From an uncultured Veillonella sp. (GTDB taxonomy: Bacteria; Bacillota; Negativicutes; Veillonellales; Veillonellaceae), in contig URQX01000001.1 in the NCBI GenBank assembly GCA_900550175.1, positions 1 to 64,000 of the forward strand: DNA of 64,000 nucleotides. Reading direction: 5' to 3'. Below, piece by piece: positions 53,947 through 61,504 of this stretch (position 1 is the stretch's first letter; the number at the start of each line of letters is the position of its first letter). The notes under the pieces were generated by a model. That model made no database searches. It had not been told where the DNA came from and saw only the letters and a program-made list of their open reading frames with translations. Made by a program: the position numbers and the translations under genes.

Positions 53947-54807
53947 ATGGCATACGAATATTTAACAATGGTCACATCGTTCATAATATTTTTTATGATT
54001 GGTGTGACCTTGTCTATACACCCTGCGTCGATTATGGTAGGGATGAATACGTATATAGAATCACAAAGCAAATGGACTCGATGGAACGGCTATATTATCT
54101 TTGTGTTGCTCCTATTTGTTATGGATATTTTCTTAACTAATGCTGTATATCTAGCCTTTTACGATATATACGGCAACCTTATGAACATAGGACATCTCGA
54201 TGTTGATTTTATGGCTATTTTCTTTAGTGAAAGCTTTCAAATCCTTGTAGCTGTCTTATTTTTGCTCGTGTTATTCCAAGTTTTGGGTCTCGTCGATGTA
54301 GCCCATGGTGAAAGAAATCTATCCTTTTACTACAGCCAAGTAGAGGTTGGCAAGGCGCCGCTATCTTGGATGGAGCGATACATGGAAAGTGAGAAGGGCT
54401 CGCTGGGGGCAAGTATAATAGGACTCCTATACATGCTATGGATGACCAAGAGGAGTATGTGGACATATATTGTCTGCGTTGTGTGGTTCAAGGTACTTGC
54501 TATGCTAGTCAATGTACTAGTTTCACCCGTTATCAACCGCATTATGCATGAAAATAATGAGCTAGCGACACATGTGATTCTTGATCCTTATGTTATTTCC
54601 TATGTAGTGGCGGGATTCTTATGGGGCCATGTAGTGTTACATCATGACTTAAGTAAAGCATCTAGATTGGCTAAGAGCGTGGTTATATCCTTAGTCCCTC
54701 GTCTAAGTGTATTGGTGGGGGCCCTTCTCTTTATCGGATTGGCTCTAGCCATTATATTGATGCCTATCACTTGGGATATTGTGGTGGATGTGCTTACAAG
54801 TAAATAG
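53947..54807 (+). CDS. Hypothetical integral membrane protein
   Basis: A 286-residue protein with about seven hydrophobic helices, an acidic patch in the loop near residues 90-130 (DVAHGERNL), and a polar loop around 130-155. Not assigned to a family. It begins one base after queF, so it is co-translated with it; a role in queuosine precursor transport is possible but unsupported by sequence motifs. Confidence 0.7.
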   Translation: MAYEYLTMVTSFIIFFMIGVTLSIHPASIMVGMNTYIESQSKWTRWNGYIIFVLLLFVMDIFLTNAVYLAFYDIYGNLMNIGHLDVDFMAIFFSESFQILVAVLFLLVLFQVLGLVDVAHGERNLSFYYSQVEVGKAPLSWMERYMESEKGSLGASIIGLLYMLWMTKRSMWTYIVCVVWFKVLAMLVNVLVSPVINRIMHENNELATHVILDPYVISYVVAGFLWGHVVLHHDLSKASRLAKSVVISLVPRLSVLVGALLFIGLALAIILMPITWDIVVDVLTSK

Positions 54808-54861
54808 ATAAACCTAGTTATTTCCTATATTTTTAGGGTTTTAAAAGCGGTTCTCATTCTC

Positions 54862-54891
54862 TTGACAATGCATAGATGCAGGTGATAGAGT
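54862..54891 (+). promoter_or_regulatory. Candidate cysK promoter
   Basis: TTGACA (54862-54867) and TAGAGT (54886-54891) are 18 bases apart. The resulting leader of about 120 bases contains a small hairpin and the terminator-like element at 54961. Confidence 0.5.
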
Positions 54892-54960
54892 ATGATTGTA
54901 TTTATGAGAATACACAAATGGTTATATCCAGTGTATAGAGAATAACAAGGTGAAATTCAT

Positions 54961-54995
54961 ATCGTCCTTGGGATGTTCCTGAGGACGATTTTTAT
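54961..54995 (+). promoter_or_regulatory. Possible transcription attenuator in the cysK leader
   Basis: ATCGTCCT (54961-54968) and AGGACGAT (54982-54989) form a perfect stem followed by TTTTTATC, a good intrinsic terminator placed inside the leader, 26 bases before the cysK start. An upstream AACAAGG (54944-54950) could pair with the CCTTG of the left arm as an antiterminator. No T-box, SAM or other known riboswitch core was recognised. Confidence 0.55.
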
Positions 54996-55020
54996 CATCT
55001 ATCGCCAAAAGGAGGATCAG

Positions 55021-55935
55021 ATGAGCGTAGTTACAAATCAAACAACTGAACTGATTGGTAAAACTCCGGTATATCAATTACCAAATACCAATATTTATGT
55101 AAAACTTGAAAAATATAATGTAGGCGGTTCTGTGAAAGACCGTGCTGTACTTGGCATGTTGCAAGATGCTAAGGAAAAAGGACGCCTTCACGAAGATAGC
55201 ATCATCGTAGAGGCTACAAGCGGCAATACTGGTATTGCTCTTGCCATGGTGGGCGCCATCTTGCATATTAAAACTGTTATTATTATGCCTGAAAGCATGA
55301 GTAAAGAACGTCGTGAGCTCATTAAGGCTTATGGTGCACAGCTCATCTTAACACCAAAAGAAACTGGTATGAGAGGTGCTCTTGAACGAGCTAATGAAAT
55401 TTTAGATAAATACCCAAATGCGTTTACATTGGGCCAATTCGTAAATCCTGCAAATCCAGATATGCATTACCGTACAACTGGCGCTGAAATTGTAGAGCAA
55501 GTGCCAAATGTTGATGTTTTCATAGCAGGTATCGGTACTGGGGGTACTTTCACGGGCGTTGCAAAACGGTTGAAAGAACACAATCCTAACCTAAAAGCGA
55601 TTGCCGTAGAGCCAACAGGTTCTCCAGCAATTACGGAAGGCAAGGGCGGCCCTCATAAAATTCAAGGTATTGGTGCGGGCTTCATTCCAGAGAACTTTGA
55701 CCAAAGCTTGATGGACGGCGTACAAACTGTGAGCGATGAAGAGGCATTTAGCGAGGTGCAAACCTTCATGCGTGAAAGTGGTGTTTCTATTGGGCTATCC
55801 GCAGGAGCAGCTATCGTTGCGGCAAAGCGTATTGCTCGAGAAGAGCCAAAGGCGAATATCGTAGTGATTGCACCGGATGGGGTAGAGAAATACTTATCCC
55901 TCTTGGACTTCGGCAATACTGAGTACGTAAAGTAA
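55021..55935 (+). CDS. cysK: Cysteine synthase (O-acetylserine sulfhydrylase)
   Basis: A 304-residue fold-type II PLP enzyme making cysteine from O-acetylserine and sulfide. The PLP lysine is K39 in GGSVKDRAVLGM; EATSGNTGIALAMVGA and GTGGTFTGVAKRLKEH are intact. The start is ATG 55021 behind AAAGGAGG; an upstream in-frame extension lies over the terminator element and is not coding. cysE follows, so substrate and product enzymes are paired and may form the CysK-CysE complex. Confidence 0.95.
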   Translation: MSVVTNQTTELIGKTPVYQLPNTNIYVKLEKYNVGGSVKDRAVLGMLQDAKEKGRLHEDSIIVEATSGNTGIALAMVGAILHIKTVIIMPESMSKERRELIKAYGAQLILTPKETGMRGALERANEILDKYPNAFTLGQFVNPANPDMHYRTTGAEIVEQVPNVDVFIAGIGTGGTFTGVAKRLKEHNPNLKAIAVEPTGSPAITEGKGGPHKIQGIGAGFIPENFDQSLMDGVQTVSDEEAFSEVQTFMRESGVSIGLSAGAAIVAAKRIAREEPKANIVVIAPDGVEKYLSLLDFGNTEYVK

Positions 55936-56037
55936 CGAATTTCGCATAGATAAAACATCTTATGTATAGGAATACATACCACATATGTTGTATACTATAT
56001 ATTATATATGAGTAGAGTTATTTGAGATGGAGTCGCT

Positions 56038-56646
56038 ATGATACAAGGTTTACGCGAATTATGGGGCAAAATTCAATATAATATTAAACGTGTAATGGAT
56101 TCTGACCCTGCTGCAACGAATGTGTGGATGGTCATTTGGACATACCCGCATATTACATCCTTGTTTTGGCATTTCTTTGCGCATCGCCTTTATAAGGCGG
56201 GATGGCCAACCTTGGCCCGTCGCGTAGCTCTTCATTCTCGACACGTAACGGGCATTGAAATCCATCCGGGTGCTACCATCGGCCGTGGTTTATTTATCGA
56301 CCATGGCATGGGTGTCGTTATCGGTGAAACGGCCATCGTAGGGGATAATGTGACCTTGTTCCATCAAGTGACGTTAGGTGGCATGTCCTCTAAAAAGGTA
56401 AAACGCCATCCGACCATCGAAGACGAAGTACTCATCGGTACAGGCACAAAAATCTTAGGTGATATTACTATTGGGGCACGCACTAAAATCGGTTGTAACC
56501 TCGTTATCAAACACGATATCCCTAAAGATATGGTTATCTTTGAAACGGATCCAGAAAATATGTATGTCCGTAAACCTCGTCGCACTAATAACGGTAAGGC
56601 TGAGGAAAAGAAAATTCCTGACGATTACATAGAATACTATATTTAA
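56038..56646 (+). CDS. cysE: Serine acetyltransferase
   Basis: A 202-residue left-handed beta-helix acyltransferase making O-acetylserine for CysK. Hexapeptide repeats are clear (IEIHPGATIGRGLFIDHGMG, VVIGETAIVGDNVTLFHQVTLGG), with the catalytic His-Asp pair in FIDHGMG. It is the short form lacking the long N-terminal domain of enteric CysE. The C-terminus ends YIEYYI; many CysE proteins end in Ile, which inserts into CysK. Confidence 0.95.
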   Translation: MIQGLRELWGKIQYNIKRVMDSDPAATNVWMVIWTYPHITSLFWHFFAHRLYKAGWPTLARRVALHSRHVTGIEIHPGATIGRGLFIDHGMGVVIGETAIVGDNVTLFHQVTLGGMSSKKVKRHPTIEDEVLIGTGTKILGDITIGARTKIGCNLVIKHDIPKDMVIFETDPENMYVRKPRRTNNGKAEEKKIPDDYIEYYI

Positions 56647-56684
56647 TATAGTGTAATAAAACCTTATATAATATAGAAGGATAG

Positions 56685-56727
56685 AACCTCTAACTATTAG
56701 ATGAACTAGTAGTTAGAGGTTTTTTTA
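56685..56727 (+). terminator. Terminator of cysK-cysE
   Basis: AACCTCTAACTA and TAGTTAGAGGTT form a 12-bp perfect stem (13-base loop) followed by TTTTTT. Confidence 0.9.
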
Positions 56728-56758
56728 TAAAGATATTTAAAAAAATCGATTTAATACA

Positions 56759-56788
56759 TTGACAAGGCCTTATTGGGTATGATATGAT
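56759..56788 (+). promoter_or_regulatory. Promoter of tRNA-Ser
   Basis: TTGACA (56759-56764) and TATGAT (56783-56788) with an 18-base spacer lie about 16 bases ahead of the tRNA. Confidence 0.8.
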
Positions 56789-56803
56789 TACCCAGTAAAG
56801 CAT

Positions 56804-56894
56804 GGAGGATTACTCAAGAGGCTGAAGAGGACGGTTTGCTAAATCGTTAGGGCGGGTTACCGTCGCTAGGGTTCGAATCCCTAATCCTCCGCCA
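56804..56894 (+). tRNA. tRNA-Ser (anticodon GCU)
   Basis: A class II tRNA of 91 bases including an encoded CCA. Acceptor arms GGAGGAT (56804-56810) and ATCCTCC (56884-56890) pair fully. Anticodon stem ACGGT/ATCGT holds loop TTGCTAA with anticodon GCT at 56838-56840. A long variable arm with CGGG/CCG follows, then the T-arm TAGGG/CCCTA with TTCGAAT. The large variable arm and the GCU anticodon identify serine, reading AGC and AGU. Confidence 0.97.
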
Positions 56895-56899
56895 TGCTG

Positions 56900-56932
56900 A
56901 GACCTCACATCTAGCGATGTGAGGTCTTTTTG
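56900..56932 (+). terminator. Terminator after tRNA-Ser
   Basis: AGACCTCACATC and GATGTGAGGTCT, a perfect 12-bp stem with TAGC loop, followed by TTTTG. From here to 57097 no gene or clear signal was seen. Confidence 0.93.
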
Positions 56933-57097
56933 TTTATTGTGGTATTTACTGGGTATAGACCTAAAGGCATAAGGACTCAAGTGGGCCTGAGGTCTTGTAA
57001 ATATTGATGTATACAGGCGTGTAAGGTTATAGAGTTGACGTATGACAAGGGCTTTCATATAATAGATTGTATAAAATGTAATTTTAAGGAGACTCTT

Positions 57098-57850
57098 ATG
57101 AATATAAAATATACACGTCACATGAATTTACTTCGTCGCGCTATGGGTATCGGTGCATTATGTCTCGTTGCCTCTGTTGGTTTTGTTCATGCTGAAAGCA
57201 TTGCTATTCCAAGCGCACGTCCCATGGTAGATGGGGTGAGTGCCGATGTAGAAACTGTTAGTAGCTCTAGTAAAGCACAACATCACGTGAGTGCAGGTGT
57301 GATTACGCCAAGTGATTGGACGTATACAGCGTTACAAACGCTAATTAAGCATGGTGCTATTACAGATACACATGGTTTTGTCTTTGATGGTAATACAAGC
57401 TATACAAAGGATGAACTCATGCCTCTTATCGATGAAGTTGTAACTAAACGGGAGCAAATGAACGAAAACGATCGCCAATATGCATTGCGCATTTATCAAG
57501 AAAATATGCGTGATGTAATGGATTATCGTATTGCTCGCGATAAGAAGATTACGCAAGAGCGCCGTCAAAAATTAGACGAAAAGCGTACTGAAAAAGCTAA
57601 GAAATTTGGTAAAACATACCAAGTATCTAAATCTCAACAAGAGGCTTTAGATACAGCTAATGATGAAGTGGCAAAACCAGAAGAGCGCGCTTTAACTGAT
57701 GAACAAATCAAAGAAAAAATGAAGAAGTTCAAAATTGATGACTCTCGCGTTAAAGTAAATAATAATGTGCGTATCCGTTATACAGGTGGTAAGGATACAA
57801 AATCTAAAACCGATGCTCGTATGCAAACGGAGATGACTTTCACTCTATAA
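57098..57850 (+). CDS. Exported SLH-like/coiled-coil protein resembling the N-terminal part of an OmpM porin
   Basis: A 250-residue protein with a Sec signal peptide (cleavage near FVHAES). An SLH-like stretch follows (ITPSDWTYTALQTLIKHGAI, then NTSYTKDELMPLIDEVV), then a long charged coiled coil (residues about 120-200), and last a short barrel-like strand set (NNVRIRYTGG, MQTEMTFTL) with a terminal Leu. This order (SLH, coiled coil, first strands) is that of Negativicutes OmpM porins, but the barrel is nearly absent. It is either a truncated OmpM or a small tether protein. The start at 57098 has AAGGAG ahead. Confidence 0.65.
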   Translation: MNIKYTRHMNLLRRAMGIGALCLVASVGFVHAESIAIPSARPMVDGVSADVETVSSSSKAQHHVSAGVITPSDWTYTALQTLIKHGAITDTHGFVFDGNTSYTKDELMPLIDEVVTKREQMNENDRQYALRIYQENMRDVMDYRIARDKKITQERRQKLDEKRTEKAKKFGKTYQVSKSQQEALDTANDEVAKPEERALTDEQIKEKMKKFKIDDSRVKVNNNVRIRYTGGKDTKSKTDARMQTEMTFTL

Positions 57851-57869
57851 CCCTATTTAAGGAGTTATA

Positions 57870-58007
57870 ATGATTGATTTTTTTAAGAAACAGCTGTTTA
57901 CCGTCCACCAAAACGGTAAGCAACATGTGAGCGAGGTCTTTAAATATATAGGGCCTGGCATCATCGTAACTGTTATGAATATCTACTTACTCTATGTAGG
58001 CGCATAA
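57870..58007 (+). pseudogene. Short remnant of an Nramp-type metal transporter
   Basis: A 45-codon frame with a good AAGGAG site. The first 35 residues look like the start of an Nramp-family protein (SEVFKYIGPGIIVTV, where family members continue with the first metal-binding helix), but the sequence then jumps to MNIYLLYVGA and stops. I read it as an in-frame internal deletion joining the N-terminal start to the last helix. It may still be expressed as a small membrane peptide. The family call rests on the short GPG-type motif. Confidence 0.45.
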
Positions 58008-58044
58008 GATATAAGCTCATCATTTAAAGCTAATAATGATAGAG

Positions 58045-58073
58045 AAAAAGACCGTGTTGGCGGTCTTTTTTTT
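58045..58073 (+). terminator. Terminator after the Nramp remnant
   Basis: AAAAAGACCG and CGGTCTTTTT, a 10-bp stem with a TGTTGG loop, then TTT. Confidence 0.9.
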
Positions 58074-58216
58074 AGTAGGTTATGTATATTGATTATGTAA
58101 AAAGCGTATCCAAGAATACCCATGTGGGCTATAAAATATGTTACAATTAAAGATAGCATAATATCTGTAGGGAGTATTCCCTCATCAGTGTAATAGATAG
58201 AAATTAGGAGGACCTA

Positions 58217-58819
58217 ATGGCAAAGGAAGTAAAAGTACAAGACGTAATGCAATCTGATTTCAGTGTTGTAGTAAACGATATTGCAGAGGAATTATTAACG
58301 CGCCTAAATATGGATGAGGATGGCTCTATTATCGACATGTTCCAAACAGGTTCTTTTGATCCTTGGCAATTATTTGTGTTCTTTGGCGCTTTAGAAAAAG
58401 CGCTCGTTGATTTTAGAACAGATAAACGCAAAAAAACAGTTATCGTTCACGCCCAACCTGAGGCCCTTATCGGTATTGGCCGTGTAGTGACACCTGTATC
58501 CACTATGCTCGAGCATGTGTTGATGTCTCGTTTGAACGACATGAGTGAAGGTCGTTTGGAAACAGGTATGCTTACAGTATCTGCTGGAAGCATCGACTAC
58601 GAAGGTGTTAATCTAAAAGGCCGTCACGTTGTTATCGTATGCGACCTTGTAGATGAAGACTCTGATTACCTCAAAGAATGTATTAATTTATGTAAAGAAA
58701 TGAAAGCTAGCCACGTAGTGGCTGTGCCTCTCATGTTGTGGAATCCTGAGTTGATTGACAACTTGACAGAGGAAACTATCAAGGCGGAGTTATCCCATGA
58801 AAATCGTCCTCTCTCCTAG
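58217..58819 (+). CDS. Hypothetical protein with a possible phosphoribosyltransferase-like core
   Basis: A 200-residue acidic, soluble protein. The second half has alternating strands and helices reminiscent of a PRTase/Rossmann-like core (RHVVIVCDLVDEDSDYLKECINL, ASHVVAVPLML), with DLVDEDS in the position of the PRPP loop but lacking the canonical DDxxTTG. I do not assign a function. The 3' end overlaps yaaA by 23 bases, so the two are co-expressed. GGAGGACC lies before the start. Confidence 0.6.
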   Translation: MAKEVKVQDVMQSDFSVVVNDIAEELLTRLNMDEDGSIIDMFQTGSFDPWQLFVFFGALEKALVDFRTDKRKKTVIVHAQPEALIGIGRVVTPVSTMLEHVLMSRLNDMSEGRLETGMLTVSAGSIDYEGVNLKGRHVVIVCDLVDEDSDYLKECINLCKEMKASHVVAVPLMLWNPELIDNLTEETIKAELSHENRPLS

Positions 58820-59543
58820 TAAGACAAAAACGATTACCAATGCTACTAGCAACGATGGGGCAGTACATACTGCAGTCCAGGACGGTCAATTTCAACCGCA
58901 CATTACACAAGACATTGTAAAACATGTGCAATCCCTTGATGTGGCGGCCCTTGGTAAGGCTTTAAAATTAAAGGATGATAAGGCGCAGGCACTCTTTGAT
59001 TTCTATCAAGATTTTGCGTCTCATCCCGCTGGATATGCTTGTGAAAGCTACGATGGCATTGCTTTCAAATATTTAGACTGGCAGAACTTGTCCAATGAGG
59101 CTAAGGCCTTCGGTGAAAGCCATCTTGTTGTGATGTCTGCCTTGTACGGCGTTGTAGAGCCTACGATGGGCGTACGCGATTATCGACTAGATATGGTCGA
59201 TAAGGTAGGTATTAATTTATACGATACGTGGCGTGAAACGGTGGATGCATACTTTCACAAGGAAGATTGGATCCTAAATCTAGCGTCTAAAGAATATGCG
59301 AAAATGGTGAACCATCCAAAGGTGGTAACCATTGAATTTTGGGAATTGCGAGGCGACACATTTAAACAGATGAGTACATCCTCCAAAATGAGTCGTGGTA
59401 TGATGGCTCATGCATGTTTGACGGAGCAAGTGAAACATGTACGAGATTTGCCGCGTGAAATTAATGGATTTATCTGTGTTACAGATATTGAATCCATTAC
59501 CATACCAAGCGAATCGATGACGGTTCGTTATGAAAGGAAGTGA
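58797..59543 (+). CDS. yaaA: Peroxide stress protein YaaA (DUF328)
   Basis: A 248-residue cytoplasmic protein of the YaaA/UPF0246 family: start MKIVLSPSKTKT, then YDGIAFKYLDWQNLS, LYGVVEPTMGVRDYRLDM and NLASKEYAKMV. In E. coli YaaA lowers free iron and protects DNA during peroxide stress. It overlaps the gene before by 23 bases and the following hydE frame slightly, forming a three-gene unit. Confidence 0.93.
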   Translation: MKIVLSPSKTKTITNATSNDGAVHTAVQDGQFQPHITQDIVKHVQSLDVAALGKALKLKDDKAQALFDFYQDFASHPAGYACESYDGIAFKYLDWQNLSNEAKAFGESHLVVMSALYGVVEPTMGVRDYRLDMVDKVGINLYDTWRETVDAYFHKEDWILNLASKEYAKMVNHPKVVTIEFWELRGDTFKQMSTSSKMSRGMMAHACLTEQVKHVRDLPREINGFICVTDIESITIPSESMTVRYERK

Positions 59544-59547
59544 TTGT

Positions 59548-60666
59548 TTGCAAGTGCAAGACATTCTCGGGAAAGACCTCGTTGGCGATGAATGGCTAAC
59601 AGAGGATGAGCTAAGATTTCTCATGTCTGTAACTGATGAAGAACAGTTGCAGTTAATATATAAAAAGGCTTATGAAGTGAAGGCGAAATATGTAAAGCCT
59701 GTAGCGTATTATCGTGGCCTCATCGAGTTCTCGAACCGATGCATCAAAAACTGTAATTATTGCGGTATTCGTCGTGAAAATGATAAGACGGAACGCTTTG
59801 ATATGAACCGTGAAGATATTATCAAGATGGCGCAGTGGGCCTATGACCATGAATATGGTTCTATTACGCTCCAATCTGGCGAACGGTGTGATGATGCCTT
59901 TGTGGATTATGTGGTGGATTTAATTCGCGATATTAAAGCCATTGGCGATGGTTCCCTGGGCATTACGATGTGCGTAGGGGAACAAAGCGAAGAGGCGTAC
60001 CGCCGCATGCGTGAAGCCGGCGCTAGTCGTTATTTATTGCGCATTGAAACAACAAATAAAGAGCTATATCATAAAATTCATCCTCAAGATGAACTACACT
60101 CTTTTGAAACGCGCGTTGAATGCTTACGCAGTTTGCGCCGCGTAGGTTTCCAAGTAGGTACAGGTGTCATGATTGGTTTGCCTGGTCAAACAGAAGAAGA
60201 CTTGGTAAATGATATCTTGTTTTATCGCGATATGGATATCGATATGATCGGCATGGGACCGTATGTGGTACATCACGATACGCCATTAGGTCAAGAGGCA
60301 TTAGCCATGGGCATCGATGACGAAGCTGGTAAATTGCGCCGCATTCAATTGGGTCTCAAGATGATTGCGTTAACACGTTTATTCTTAAAAGACGTAAATA
60401 TTGCGGCCACAACAGCATTACAAGCGTTGGATAAACTAGGCCGTGAAAAGGGACTTGCTGCGGGTGCCAATATTTTGATGCCTATCATTACTATTCCGGA
60501 ACACCGTGCAAAATATTTGCTGTACGATAATAAACCTTGCGTAGATGATAATGCAGATAAATGTAAAGACTGCTTAACGCGTCGCGTAATGTCCATCGGC
60601 GATACCGTAGGCTGGAAGCAAAATGGGGACTCCAAACATTACGGTAAACGGACGGGAGAGTTTTAG
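59548..60666 (+). CDS. hydE: [FeFe] hydrogenase maturase HydE (radical SAM)
   Basis: A radical SAM enzyme of 372 residues. The SAM cluster ligands are in CIKNCNYC (CxxxCxxC) about 65 residues in. A second cluster motif near the C-terminus, CVDDNADKCKDC, is CX7CX2C as in HydE of Thermotoga. MIGLPGQTEEDLV and GPYVVHHDTPL are HydE/BioB blocks. It helps build the H-cluster of [FeFe] hydrogenase; hydF, hydG and hydrogenase genes are not in the window. TTG at 59548 is preferred for AAAGGAAG spacing; an ATG at 59530 would add six residues. Confidence 0.88.
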   Translation: MQVQDILGKDLVGDEWLTEDELRFLMSVTDEEQLQLIYKKAYEVKAKYVKPVAYYRGLIEFSNRCIKNCNYCGIRRENDKTERFDMNREDIIKMAQWAYDHEYGSITLQSGERCDDAFVDYVVDLIRDIKAIGDGSLGITMCVGEQSEEAYRRMREAGASRYLLRIETTNKELYHKIHPQDELHSFETRVECLRSLRRVGFQVGTGVMIGLPGQTEEDLVNDILFYRDMDIDMIGMGPYVVHHDTPLGQEALAMGIDDEAGKLRRIQLGLKMIALTRLFLKDVNIAATTALQALDKLGREKGLAAGANILMPIITIPEHRAKYLLYDNKPCVDDNADKCKDCLTRRVMSIGDTVGWKQNGDSKHYGKRTGEF

Positions 60667-60704
60667 TATTTTAGAGACTTTTAGTTTGTATATGAGGTTG
60701 TATT

Positions 60705-61370
60705 ATGGAGACAAAATGGTATTCTGATTTTTGGCGGTTATTTGCGAGTCCTTTTAAAGGCGGTATTGATCAAGTTGTACAGTCCGGTACATTGAAAAAA
60801 GGTTTCTGGGGCACTGTATTCTTGTGGGCTATTCCATATATTATATTGGCTTTATTCGGGACTATGCTAATTCCCTTTCTCCCTCATAATGAATTTACTG
60901 GTTTAACCTATTTAATTGGTATCGGTGCCAGCTTTATATTCATCTTTGCATGGCTTATCAGTATCGGCTGGTCCTTTGTGATGGTTGCTATCGCTTCTTA
61001 TGTATATAACTGGGTTATTACTAAAATGGGTGGTACCGACAATGTACAAGCCATTATGAAAGTTAGTTGGTATCTACAAGGGTATGGCGTACTATTATTT
61101 AGTATTGGTTATACGATAGTCTTGGTTTTAATGGGCATATTAGGTCTAGCATCCGATAGTAGTGCCCTTGCTAGTGTCATCTATGTTGTAGGAACAATAG
61201 TATTATTTGTTATATCCATTTGGGTATCCTTAGAACTTATGGCAAGACAAGTAATGCTTACGAAGATGAAAGTATTCATTGCTTGCATCTTAACGTCCAT
61301 AATCATCGCTATAATTTGGGCACTTTTCATGGCACTTCTTAGTGGCTGTGCCTCTTTAGTGGGTAGATAA
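60705..61370 (+). CDS. Yip1-domain membrane protein
   Basis: A 221-residue inner-membrane protein with five hydrophobic helices (about residues 32-55, 65-95, 118-145, 155-180 and 190-215). The start METKWYSDFWRLFASPFKGGID is typical of bacterial Yip1-family proteins, whose role is poorly known. It follows hydE by 38 bases and is the last gene before a terminator. Confidence 0.7.
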   Translation: METKWYSDFWRLFASPFKGGIDQVVQSGTLKKGFWGTVFLWAIPYIILALFGTMLIPFLPHNEFTGLTYLIGIGASFIFIFAWLISIGWSFVMVAIASYVYNWVITKMGGTDNVQAIMKVSWYLQGYGVLLFSIGYTIVLVLMGILGLASDSSALASVIYVVGTIVLFVISIWVSLELMARQVMLTKMKVFIACILTSIIIAIIWALFMALLSGCASLVGR

Positions 61371-61399
61371 TACTGATTTATAAATTAATATTAATAAAG

Positions 61400-61446
61400 A
61401 GTCCTCTTTTTTTGATAAATTTTTTCGGAAAAAGAGGACTTTTCTA
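61400..61446 (+). terminator. Terminator before the EF-G paralogue
   Basis: AGTCCTCTTTTT pairs with AAAAAGAGGACT, followed by TTTCTATTT. Confidence 0.85.
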
Positions 61447-61504
61447 TTTGGGTGTCGAAATGTATTAGCAAAAGCCGTAATTTGCCATTAAGGAGGCGAT
61501 TCCG

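Noticed and set aside
54862..55020. T-box riboswitch before cysK
   Set aside because: Cys T-boxes are common before such genes, but the conserved T-box antiterminator sequence (GG-ACCGCG type) is absent.
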